From Bacteroidota bacterium (GTDB lineage Bacteria > Bacteroidota > Ignavibacteria > Palsa-1295), in NCBI GenBank assembly GCA_025363505.1, contig JANYDV010000126.1:1-7435 (forward strand): DNA of 7,435 nt, in the 5' to 3' direction. The position numbers were made by a program, and so were the translations under genes. Positions 1-5,268 of the stretch are shown piece after piece (within the stretch, counting starts at the first letter, position 1; every line of letters starts with the position of its first letter). The notes below the pieces were generated by a model, which did not search any database, was not told where the DNA came from, and saw only the letters and a list, made by a program, of their open reading frames with translations.

Positions 1-110
1 AGATGAACGGCTTAGAAAAAATGGTACTGTTGCAACGTGGCTCACGCCTCTCGGTACAACCCGTCAGCGAAACAGAATGGAATGTCATAGAAAAACATCT
101 GGAGGAATAA
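1..110 (+). CDS. EVE-domain protein, C-terminal end only (5' partial)
   Basis: Only the last 35 codons (in frame from position 3, stop TAA at 108-110) lie in the window. The peptide contains MVLLQRGSRLSVQPVSETEW, which matches the conserved C-terminal end of EVE-domain proteins (typically M-x-L-[LV]-R/Q-x-x-RLSVQPV-x-x-EEW). The EVE domain is a small PUA-like fold of about 150 residues thought to bind modified nucleobases in DNA or RNA; the bulk of the domain lies upstream of the window. The ATG at position 3 is in frame but is internal, not the start. A strong Shine-Dalgarno-like GGAGG sits inside the last codons (101-105) and serves the next small reading frame. The assignment rests on the short RLSVQPV tail alone, so the family is likely but the protein's role is unknown. 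Confidence 0.72.
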   Translation, partial: MNGLEKMVLLQRGSRLSVQPVSETEWNVIEKHLEE

Positions 111-112
111 CG

Positions 113-207
113 ATGAACACATCCCCCTAATGTTTCTTCTATGTACTGTATTTCTATACGGGTGTAAAAATAGAACTAATCTCAATAACTCCGGAGCTAT
201 ACGATAG
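113..207 (+). pseudogene. Short lipoprotein-like reading frame, apparently frameshifted
   Basis: An excellent ribosome-binding site (GGAGG at 101-105, 7 nt spacing) precedes ATG 113, but that frame stops after five codons (TAA 128-130). The stop overlaps a second ATG at 130 (TAATG), which opens a 25-codon frame reading MFLLCTVFLYGC followed by KNRTN and ending at TAG 205-207. The hydrophobic run ending in L-Y-G-C resembles a lipoprotein signal peptide with a lipobox, though Tyr at -2 is unusual. The run of five C at 123-127 is where one extra base would join both frames into MNTSPLMFLLCTVFLYGC. The frame could be a decayed lipoprotein gene, a sequencing indel, or a translationally coupled small lipoprotein. 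Beyond the TAG the same frame runs on to another stop at 256-258. No homolog is recognised. Confidence 0.35.
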
Positions 208-273
208 CAAAATAATACTTCACAGGTTTCGGACCAAAATCGAACACACTCGTTTTAGTGAAGTAGAAACAGG

Positions 274-1332
274 TTATTCGCCTTCCATTTTTCGCATTTC
301 TTTGATGAGGAGCTGCATATCATCGGGAAGCTCGACAGTCCATTCCATCAATTCACCTGATCTTGGATGAGTGAGTCGCAATGTTTTTGCGTGCAGGGCT
401 TGTCTCGGAAACCCGCCGAGCATATTATCAACCCATTGTTTGAAATGCGCTATATCAGTACGTTTCACGTGCATTGCCCTGCCGCCATAGGTTGGGTCAC
501 CAAAAACCGGATAGCCTAAATGCTGCAGATGCACACGAATCTGATGGGTCCGACCCGTCTGAAGTTTTAACTCAAGCAATGAAAAGCCGGAAAACTCTTC
601 GAGCATAATATACTCGGTGATCGCAAGTTTACCGCCCTCACTGAGGATAGTAAATCGTTTACGATCTTTCGGGTGCCGTCCGATATTCGATTCAATCTTA
701 TCAAAACGTTTTTTCGGAACACCCCAGACGATGGCTTCATATAAACGATGTGCCGTATGATCAAAAAATTGTTTTGCAAGTTTGCGATGCGAGTATTCAT
801 TTTTAGCAACCACCAACAAGCCTGAAGTATCTTTATCAAGGCGATGCACGATGCCCGCACGGTCCATCTCCGACGGCGTAGCCCCTGTCGTCGCAGGAAC
901 ATCCATGTGATGAAGCAGTGCATTAAGCAAGGTGCCGTTCGGTGTGCCGGGGGCAGGATGAACGACCATTCCTGCGGCTTTATTGATGATAATAATATCA
1001 TCATCTTCAAAAATAATATCGAGCGGAAGATTCTCGGCAAGTGCTTCGTGACGTTTTGTCGCGGGGATGTGAAGTTCAATCTCGTCGCCGCCTTTGATCT
1101 TATAGGCAGGTCGTTGTTCAACCTTATTATTGATCTGCACTAACCCTGCATCCAAACCTTCACGCACTTTCGAGCGTGAAGTATTAGCAATCATTCGTGA
1201 AAGATATTGATCGAGCCGTTCGGGTGTTTCTCCGGCAGGCACAGTAATCCGGACAATACGAAAGCCTGTAAATAGAGGTTCGGTATCGTCTATAAGGCTC
1301 TCAGCGGTGATATCGGGTTCTTGATTCTTCAT
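274..1332 (-). CDS. rluD: RluD-family 23S rRNA pseudouridine synthase
   Basis: Converts specific uridines in large-subunit rRNA to pseudouridine (RluA/RluD family). Numbering from ATG 1332 (352 aa): an S4-type RNA-binding domain spans about residues 37-90 (ERLDQYLS near its start). The catalytic domain follows, with HRLDKDTSGLLVVAK at about 163-177, where D166 is the catalytic aspartate. The family's later motifs LQTGRTHQIRVHL (about 258-270) and GDPTYGG are also present. Length is normal for RluD. A longer frame begins at TTG 1362 and adds ten residues; neither start has a clear Shine-Dalgarno, so ATG is preferred. The gene converges on the EVE gene and diverges from the AAA+ ATPase. RluD acts on helix 69 in E. 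coli; whether this is RluD itself or a paralogous RluA-type enzyme cannot be settled from sequence alone, but the S4 domain and length favour RluD. Confidence 0.93.
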   Translation of the reverse strand: MKNQEPDITAESLIDDTEPLFTGFRIVRITVPAGETPERLDQYLSRMIANTSRSKVREGLDAGLVQINNKVEQRPAYKIKGGDEIELHIPATKRHEALAENLPLDIIFEDDDIIIINKAAGMVVHPAPGTPNGTLLNALLHHMDVPATTGATPSEMDRAGIVHRLDKDTSGLLVVAKNEYSHRKLAKQFFDHTAHRLYEAIVWGVPKKRFDKIESNIGRHPKDRKRFTILSEGGKLAITEYIMLEEFSGFSLLELKLQTGRTHQIRVHLQHLGYPVFGDPTYGGRAMHVKRTDIAHFKQWVDNMLGGFPRQALHAKTLRLTHPRSGELMEWTVELPDDMQLLIKEMRKMEGE

Positions 1333-1361
1333 TCGTGGCTTGCTAACAGTGGCGGCGGGCA

Positions 1362-1436
1362 ATGGAGTCCGACAAACTTTTAGCTCAGATCGACGATCTT
1401 AGCGACCTACTGAAAACGGGATATATGGTTTTTTGA
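1362..1436 (+). other. 24-codon micro-ORF divergent from rluD
   Basis: ATG 1362 opens a 24-residue frame, MESDKLLAQIDDLSDLLKTG followed by YMVF, ending at TGA 1434-1436. The amphipathic, acidic, leucine-rich composition looks protein-like rather than random, and loosely recalls the short helical pair of SHOCT-type domains. It has no convincing ribosome-binding site. Its ATG shares bases with the alternative TTG start of rluD on the other strand. It could be the surviving 5' end of a lost gene, a leader upstream of the ATPase gene 54 nt downstream, or chance. No function is proposed. Confidence 0.25.
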
Positions 1437-1466
1437 CCGAGCAGTGCGGTTTTATGCTTATTTTAG
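1432..1466 (+). promoter_or_regulatory. Weak candidate Bacteroidota-type promoter upstream of the AAA+ gene
   Basis: TTTG at 1432-1435 and TATTTTAG at 1459-1466 resemble the Bacteroidota -33 (TTTG) and -7 (TAnnTTTG) elements. The -7 box has one mismatch and the spacer of 23 bp is longer than the usual 19-21, so this is tentative. It would place the transcript start about 20 nt before the ATPase ATG. Confidence 0.22.
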
Positions 1467-1490
1467 TAACTTCATTCTATAGAGCACGTT

Positions 1491-2804
1491 ATGGCTTCGC
1501 AAGCACCGGCAGGGTTTGACCGCGAAATATTTATCTCTCGTCTGAAAACGGCGATGGAATTCGTCGAGCGACGAGTAATCAATCGCACCGAGATCATCGA
1601 ACAGATCTTTCTTGCATTATTGGTTGGCGAACACATCTTAATCGAAAGTCGCACCGGTGTCGGAAAAACATTACTTGCCGACCAAGTTTTTGCAATGTTC
1701 GATGGCGCACGAATCTTCAAAGTTCAAGCGTCAAAAGAGCAGCAGCCCGATACATACTTCGGTGGTCTCGACATCGAAGAACTCAAGAAAGGTCGCATCA
1801 TCCATAACACCGAAGGTTCGCTGATCGAAAGTGAATTCGGGTTTATCGATGAAATTTTCGACGCAAATGATTATACACTCCGAGCATTGCTGACGACACT
1901 CAATGAGCGAGCACTCGTGAGGGGCTTGCAATCACAGCCGTCATCTATTCATAGTGTGATAGCCGCAACCAATTATCTTCGCATCTCCGAAATCACCGAA
2001 GCACTGCTTGATCGCTTTTTGTTTAAGGCGTTAGTGATTCCTGACAAAGATCCGTTTGTGCAGTATCAAATTGGTGAGCAATATCTTCGCGCATCGGGCA
2101 ACGTACTTCCTCCGTCGCAAAAAATTTCTTTCGATTGGCTCAAGCATGCAACTTGTATTGTAAAAGGGGATGTCCCGGGCGAAGAAATCTCCGTAAGCCC
2201 GGAACATTTATATTTTACAAATCTCGTTATTCGTCATTATGAAGTGCAACGCAATCGTATGCTTCAAGAGCGCCCACACGAAGAGCGTTCGCGTCAGAAA
2301 GATTATTACATCTCGCCTCGAACACAAGCAAAAGCACTCGATCTGCTTCGGGCAATGGCATTCTTGAAAAAGCGAACGAGCGTTGATTTTACCGATATTT
2401 CACGACTACACTATTTACTTTGTACCGCCGGAATTCCGTCAGAGCATGCACTCTATAAGAAATCCTACGACACCCTCCATCATCTCTATAGTGCCTCAGG
2501 TGCTTTTGATCAATTGGCGCAATTACTGGCAATGGAGTCGCTCTTACGGAAATTAAAAGGCAACCCTTCGCAATTGCAAAAGCCAATTATTGAGCTTGAA
2601 GGTATTACGACTAAACGGTCACTGATTGATTGGGCAAAAGAAAAATTTGGTTCGTCCGACCCTGACGCCTCACACAAGCGCAGACAATTTGATGCCGCGC
2701 TTGCTTCGATACAACCACTGACTGAAGACCTCAAACAATTAAAAACACACTTGGAAAAAGAAGTAAGAAGTACGTTCGGCACCGAAACCGAGCACTTCCA
2801 ATAA
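1491..2804 (+). CDS. MoxR-family AAA+ ATPase, RavA-like
   Basis: 437-aa protein with one N-terminal AAA+ module and a helical C-terminal half. The P-loop is at residues 53-60 (SRTGVGKT). Walker B is GFIDEIFDAND at 117-127 with D120/E121. Sensor 1 is AATN ending at N161, and a candidate arginine finger is R175 in LLDRF. The stretch FGGLDIEELKKGR (90-102) and the LLTTLNER motif (133-140) match the MoxR class and resemble RavA most. Such ATPases usually act as chaperones with a VWA-domain partner (ViaA for RavA). No VWA gene follows here; the next gene encodes a secreted protein about 270 nt away. The first glycine of the P-loop consensus GxxxxGKT is replaced by Ser, an oddity. The region beyond residue 250 is charged and helical with no recognised domain. 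The ATG is preferred although no clear Shine-Dalgarno is present. Confidence 0.85.
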   Translation: MASQAPAGFDREIFISRLKTAMEFVERRVINRTEIIEQIFLALLVGEHILIESRTGVGKTLLADQVFAMFDGARIFKVQASKEQQPDTYFGGLDIEELKKGRIIHNTEGSLIESEFGFIDEIFDANDYTLRALLTTLNERALVRGLQSQPSSIHSVIAATNYLRISEITEALLDRFLFKALVIPDKDPFVQYQIGEQYLRASGNVLPPSQKISFDWLKHATCIVKGDVPGEEISVSPEHLYFTNLVIRHYEVQRNRMLQERPHEERSRQKDYYISPRTQAKALDLLRAMAFLKKRTSVDFTDISRLHYLLCTAGIPSEHALYKKSYDTLHHLYSASGAFDQLAQLLAMESLLRKLKGNPSQLQKPIIELEGITTKRSLIDWAKEKFGSSDPDASHKRRQFDAALASIQPLTEDLKQLKTHLEKEVRSTFGTETEHFQ

Positions 2805-2926
2805 GCTGAAATTACTTAAAATAGAAGAAATTCTCAAGGTGGTGAACTGCTAAAAGCGACTAAAACAACCCTATATTAATGCTTTTTTAAGTGTTTTCAA
2901 AAAAATTAAAAAAGTTAGTCAAATTA

Positions 2927-2957
2927 TTTGGAAATTGGAAAAAGTCTCTTATATTTG
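2927..2957 (+). promoter_or_regulatory. Bacteroidota-type promoter for the secreted-protein array
   Basis: TTTG at 2927-2930 is followed, after a 19-bp spacer, by TATATTTG at 2950-2957. This is a perfect fit to the Bacteroidota housekeeping consensus TTTG-N19-21-TAnnTTTG. The upstream stretch 2898-2925 is A/T-rich like an UP element. Transcription would start near 2963, giving a leader of roughly 115 nt before ATG 3078. That leader contains a small TCTGT/ACAGA hairpin (2973-2988). The remaining intergenic stretch from 2805 shows no terminator for the ATPase gene. Confidence 0.65.
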
Positions 2958-3077
2958 CATTGGACCCTATCCTCTGTCAGAAAACAGACCATAGCATCCA
3001 ATAGCAACATACGATAATAATCAATCTATTTGCAATTGATTTCAGTGGTCTTAATAACTGTAAACGCGGAGACAAAG

Positions 3078-3842
3078 ATGAAGGTATTCCTACTTATGAT
3101 ATTTGTCCTAATCACTCTTGGATTGGCAGAGGCACAAACCAGTTCATGCTTAAAATTACTAAACAATCCATACGACAGCACTTTCCATAATCCTGATTCA
3201 ATCATGGTTGATAGCTGCAGTTCTTCTCCCACTTATCTTCACAAATTTGCGAAGCAATGGTTTACATTTTGGTTTCAATATGGCTCAATGTTACCTATTC
3301 CGGCAGCGCCTGTTGATTCTATTATTGATGTCGAATGGACACAAATTGACACGGCTTATCCCTCAACCCGAGCATGGTTCGATACATTGCAGCAAAAAGT
3401 CGGACATTTTATTCTTAATAAGGATGTCGCATATGCAGGAGATACCAGCGATATATCAAGTAGATTTTTTGGATTGCGTTTCGATAGTCTTGTCGATATT
3501 CAGGCGGCAGTGAATCAAATGCTTATGATACCTCTTCTTTCAAAAGGGACAGTACGTTATCTTGATCGGTCGGGAGTATTCAACTCAAAAGTAAATGAAT
3601 TCTATACAGGAAAAGATCAGTTCTATATTCGCCCTAATCCCGCTACCTCCGAGATATTAATTTCTGGCAGTAACTTAGAAAATACAAATAATTACGAGAT
3701 TTTCTCTACGGTAGGGAAACTGGTAAAAAAAGATATTTTAACGATTGACCACCCTATTATAAGCACCCTTTCGCTTCCACCAGCTCTTTATTTTTTGAAA
3801 ATAAATGGAGTAATAGGAGGATCATTCTTAGTCATCCACTAA
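3078..3842 (+). CDS. Secreted array protein, copy 1, with T9SS C-terminal sorting domain
   Basis: 254-aa exported protein of a family I do not recognise. Residues 1-19 form a Sec signal peptide (MKVFLLMIFVLITLGLAEA, cleavage probably before Q20). The body (about 20-160) carries SCLKLL, NPDSIMVDSC, SPTY, W-x-x-IDTAYPSTRAWFDTL and FGLRFDSLVD, all shared with copy 3. From about 181 there is a type A T9SS sorting domain: FYIRPNPATSEI, a central NYEIFSTVGKLVKK strand pair, and a final LPPALYFLKI segment. This implies passage across the outer membrane by T9SS with surface anchoring or release. ATG 3078 is chosen because GGAGA lies 5 nt upstream and a signal peptide begins immediately; the frame is open back to 3030. 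It is first in the array and sits behind a strong candidate promoter. Cargo function is unknown. Confidence 0.82.
   Translation: MKVFLLMIFVLITLGLAEAQTSSCLKLLNNPYDSTFHNPDSIMVDSCSSSPTYLHKFAKQWFTFWFQYGSMLPIPAAPVDSIIDVEWTQIDTAYPSTRAWFDTLQQKVGHFILNKDVAYAGDTSDISSRFFGLRFDSLVDIQAAVNQMLMIPLLSKGTVRYLDRSGVFNSKVNEFYTGKDQFYIRPNPATSEILISGSNLENTNNYEIFSTVGKLVKKDILTIDHPIISTLSLPPALYFLKINGVIGGSFLVIH
3228..3329 (+). repeat. 102-nt perfect repeat, copy A (within copy 1)
   Basis: Every base from 3228 to 3329 is identical to 4043-4144 in the next gene, and the preceding 30 or so bases differ at only a few positions. Outside this block the two genes diverge sharply, and to the right identity ends abruptly at the GAT codon of SIID. 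The offset is 815 nt. Identity far above that of the flanks indicates recent gene conversion or recombination. Confidence 0.9.
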
Positions 3843-3880
3843 AAAAATTTATATTTCGTCCTTTTTTTAAAACACAAGTC

Positions 3881-4210
3881 ATGAAAAATTTTATCGGTAC
3901 ACTGATCGCTTTCTGTATTTTATGCTTATTCAGCACAGTGAACTTGCATGCTCAGGGCGCAATTCTAAAATTATGGCGGAATTCATCCGACACTACATTC
4001 CATAATCGAGATTCAATCATGGTTGATAGTTGTAGTTCTTCCCCCACTTATCTTCACAAATTTGCGAAGCAATGGTTTACATTTTGGTTTCAATATGGCT
4101 CAATGTTACCTATTCCGGCAGCGCCTGTTGATTCTATTATTGATATACCTACGGGAAATTACTTCCTTTCTTATGATAAATATAGTATTCCCTTTTTTCT
4201 TCGTAAATAA
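3881..4210 (+). CDS. Secreted array protein, copy 2, internally deleted
   Basis: 109-aa version of the same family. Residues 1-24 are a signal peptide (MKNFIGTLIAFCILCLFSTV then NLHA, cleavage probably before Q25). Residues about 39-88 are almost identical to copy 1 (HN-x-DSIMVDSCSSSPTYLHK and onward to PVDSIID). Immediately after SIID the protein jumps to IPTGNYFLSYDKYSIPFFLR, which reads like the last strands of a T9SS sorting domain (compare LPPALYFLKI in copy 1). The IDT/FDTL/LRFD middle and the PNP part of the sorting domain are missing. The simplest reading is an in-frame internal deletion of several hundred bases that left both ends. It starts 38 nt after copy 1 with no clear Shine-Dalgarno. 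It may still make a short secreted protein, but T9SS export is doubtful with only a sorting-domain stub. Confidence 0.6.
   Translation: MKNFIGTLIAFCILCLFSTVNLHAQGAILKLWRNSSDTTFHNRDSIMVDSCSSSPTYLHKFAKQWFTFWFQYGSMLPIPAAPVDSIIDIPTGNYFLSYDKYSIPFFLRK
4043..4144 (+). repeat. 102-nt perfect repeat, copy B (within copy 2)
   Basis: Partner of 3228-3329. The right boundary of identity coincides with the point where copy 2 jumps to its C-terminal tail, so the repeat edge and the deletion junction fall at the same place. Confidence 0.9.
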
Positions 4211-4236
4211 TTTTATTCCTTAAACTCCAAAGAATC

Positions 4237-4377
4237 ATGCTTAAATCTATCCTCATTCCAAAACTGATTGCGATTAGCTTATTCATTATAGTTTCATCTA
4301 ACAAGTGCTATTCAACTTGTGACAAGCACCATCCAAATAATTGTTGCAAATTAATTCGGATTGTCCCACATCCCTAA
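4237..4377 (+). pseudogene. Remnant array copy: signal peptide joined out of frame to a family 3' end
   Basis: ATG 4237 opens a 46-codon frame ending at TAA 4375-4377. Residues 1-26 form a convincing signal peptide (MLKSILIPKLIAISLFIIVS then SNKCYS). From about 4311 the DNA is the 3' end of a family gene: read in another frame, 4313-4354 encodes QLVTSTIQIIVAN and a stop, matching the QLGASTIQIIVAN end of copy 3. A 5' end has thus been fused to a 3' end by an internal deletion, with the tail out of frame. The frame as it stands would yield TCDKHHPNNCCKLIRIVPHP after the signal peptide, a short Cys/His-rich peptide. Decay product is the likeliest explanation; a functional small secreted peptide is possible but unsupported. 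Confidence 0.55.
4311..4356 (+). repeat. 46-nt direct repeat, copy A
   Basis: Matches 5121-5166 with two mismatches (4320 and 4322), and is perfect over 4323-4356. It covers the last 14 codons of a family gene including its stop. The similarity resumes downstream: CATCCCTAAGATCTCC just before ATG 4385 matches 5180-5195 at all but one base. The 810-nt offset marks a tandem duplication unit made of gene end, spacer and next gene start. Confidence 0.9.
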
Positions 4378-4384
4378 GATCTCC

Positions 4385-5164
4385 ATGAAAAAAAATATTT
4401 TCATTATAGTCTTTGCTGTGACTGCCCTTTTGTTCACACAGACTATGTCTACTGCTATGTGTGCCGACAGTTGTCTAAAGCTATTGCAAACCCCTGAAGC
4501 ACTTGATTACAATCCTGACTCAGTCAAAGCGGATAGTTGTATCGGCTCTCCTACTTATGGACAATTCTATGCCAAAGGTTGGTTTGTCGTACAATTTACT
4601 TATTTTGAACTCCCCGCTCCTTGGGGTCCGGAAGACACCATTATAGACAGAACATGGCATGACATTGATACACAATATGCCAGTGTGCGAAATGCCTTCG
4701 ATACTTTAGAACAAACGTATGGGAATTTTTTCTTCCGTAAACGCCAGCCTGAAGATAGGGATACCTCAAATGGGAGAAGTAGCATATTCCAATTAAGGTT
4801 TGATCGTTACGTAAATATTGACAGTGTCAATGGTGCTCTCAAAAATATCCCGTTACTTCAATTCTCAGGATATAATATGAGGATCGTCATAAAAGTAGGC
4901 GTGCAATTCGAAAGAGAAAAATTCAACCTTAATTCCAAGAAACGATTTATACTCTCAAGATTCTCCGCTCCCCATCTATTGAATTCCTTAAAAGAACTAA
5001 AGGGGGAATGTAAACTTTTCAACATATTAGGGAATCACCTCTTGTCTATTGATGATACAAACTCAAGAGACGAAATTCTTCTTTCTTCCTTGATTGCCTT
5101 ATCCAATGGTAGCTACATTCTTCAACTTGGGGCAAGCACCATCCAAATAATTGTTGCAAATTAA
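4385..5164 (+). CDS. Secreted array protein, copy 3, with T9SS-like C-terminal domain
   Basis: 259-aa exported member of the array family. A signal peptide covers about 1-27 (MKKNIFIIVFAVTALLFTQT then MSTAMCA). It shares with copy 1 SCLKLL (29-34), YNPDSVKADSC (42-52), SPTY (55-58), W-x-DIDTQYASVRNAFDTL (91-108), DTS (126-128), QLRFDRYVNID (136-146) and IPLL (155-158). The C-terminal 60 residues (CKLFNILGNHLLS, then LSNGSYILQLG) have the strand pattern of a T9SS sorting domain, but the PNP signature is not visible, so sorting may be degraded. ATG 4385 is preferred over the in-frame TTG 4361 because the signal peptide starts there. No Shine-Dalgarno is apparent. It converges with lspA, 104 nt away. 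It is clearly more diverged from copy 1 than copy 2 is. Function is unknown. Confidence 0.78.
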   Translation: MKKNIFIIVFAVTALLFTQTMSTAMCADSCLKLLQTPEALDYNPDSVKADSCIGSPTYGQFYAKGWFVVQFTYFELPAPWGPEDTIIDRTWHDIDTQYASVRNAFDTLEQTYGNFFFRKRQPEDRDTSNGRSSIFQLRFDRYVNIDSVNGALKNIPLLQFSGYNMRIVIKVGVQFEREKFNLNSKKRFILSRFSAPHLLNSLKELKGECKLFNILGNHLLSIDDTNSRDEILLSSLIALSNGSYILQLGASTIQIIVAN

Positions 5165-5166
5165 TT
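5121..5166 (+). repeat. 46-nt direct repeat, copy B
   Basis: Partner of 4311-4356, forming the true 3' end of copy 3. It is followed by the TAAGATCTCC motif at 5186-5195, directly before a relic of a further gene start. Confidence 0.9.
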
Positions 5167-5195
5167 TAATCTTTTCCCTCATCACTAAGATCTCC

Positions 5196-5267
5196 TTGAA
5201 AAAAATATTTCTGCTTTATAATAACTCAATCTATCATTTGATTTATCTCAAAGTGATAGCAGCATAA
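5196..5267 (+). pseudogene. Relic start of a further array copy
   Basis: The DNA from 5180 to about 5210 copies the start region of copy 3: TAAGATCTCC, then TTG AAA AAA ATA TTT where copy 3 has ATG AAA AAA AAT ATT. The frame from TTG 5196 gives LKKIFLLYNNSIYHLIYLKV then IAA before TAA at 5265-5267. Only the first few residues are signal-peptide-like and then the similarity is lost. This is best read as the truncated right-hand end of the tandem array, abutting the lspA terminator region. It is unlikely to be expressed as a functional protein. Confidence 0.4.
5231..5259. terminator. Candidate hairpin between convergent copy 3 and lspA
   Basis: CTATCATTTG (5231-5240) pairs with CAAAGTGATAG (5249-5259) over ten base pairs with one bulged G and an 8-nt loop. 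It lies in the short gap between two convergent genes, where a shared terminator is expected. Neither strand has a following U-run, so it would not be a canonical intrinsic terminator. Confidence 0.35.
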
Positions 5268-5268
5268 T

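Noticed and set aside
218..263. CTTCAC/GTGAAG inverted repeat between the EVE region and rluD as a terminator
   Set aside because: The 6-bp stem encloses a 34-nt loop with only weak inner pairing and no U-run on either strand.
567..1143. Long open frames on both strands inside the rluD region
   Set aside because: They lie wholly within the pseudouridine synthase gene, whose catalytic motifs are intact, and their translations show no domain-like pattern.
3030..3077. Extended N-terminus of copy 1 from ATG 3030
   Set aside because: It would add 16 residues before a complete signal peptide, and the GGAGA site fits ATG 3078.
3841..3870. A7/T7 tracts and TATATTTC between copies 1 and 2 as a terminator or second promoter
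   Set aside because: The A-T pairing alone is too weak for a terminator, and no TTTG element lies at the right distance for a promoter.
3078..5267. CRISPR array or insertion sequence as the cause of the repeats
   Set aside because: There are only paired gene-sized duplications, no regularly spaced short repeats, no terminal inverted repeats and no transposase.
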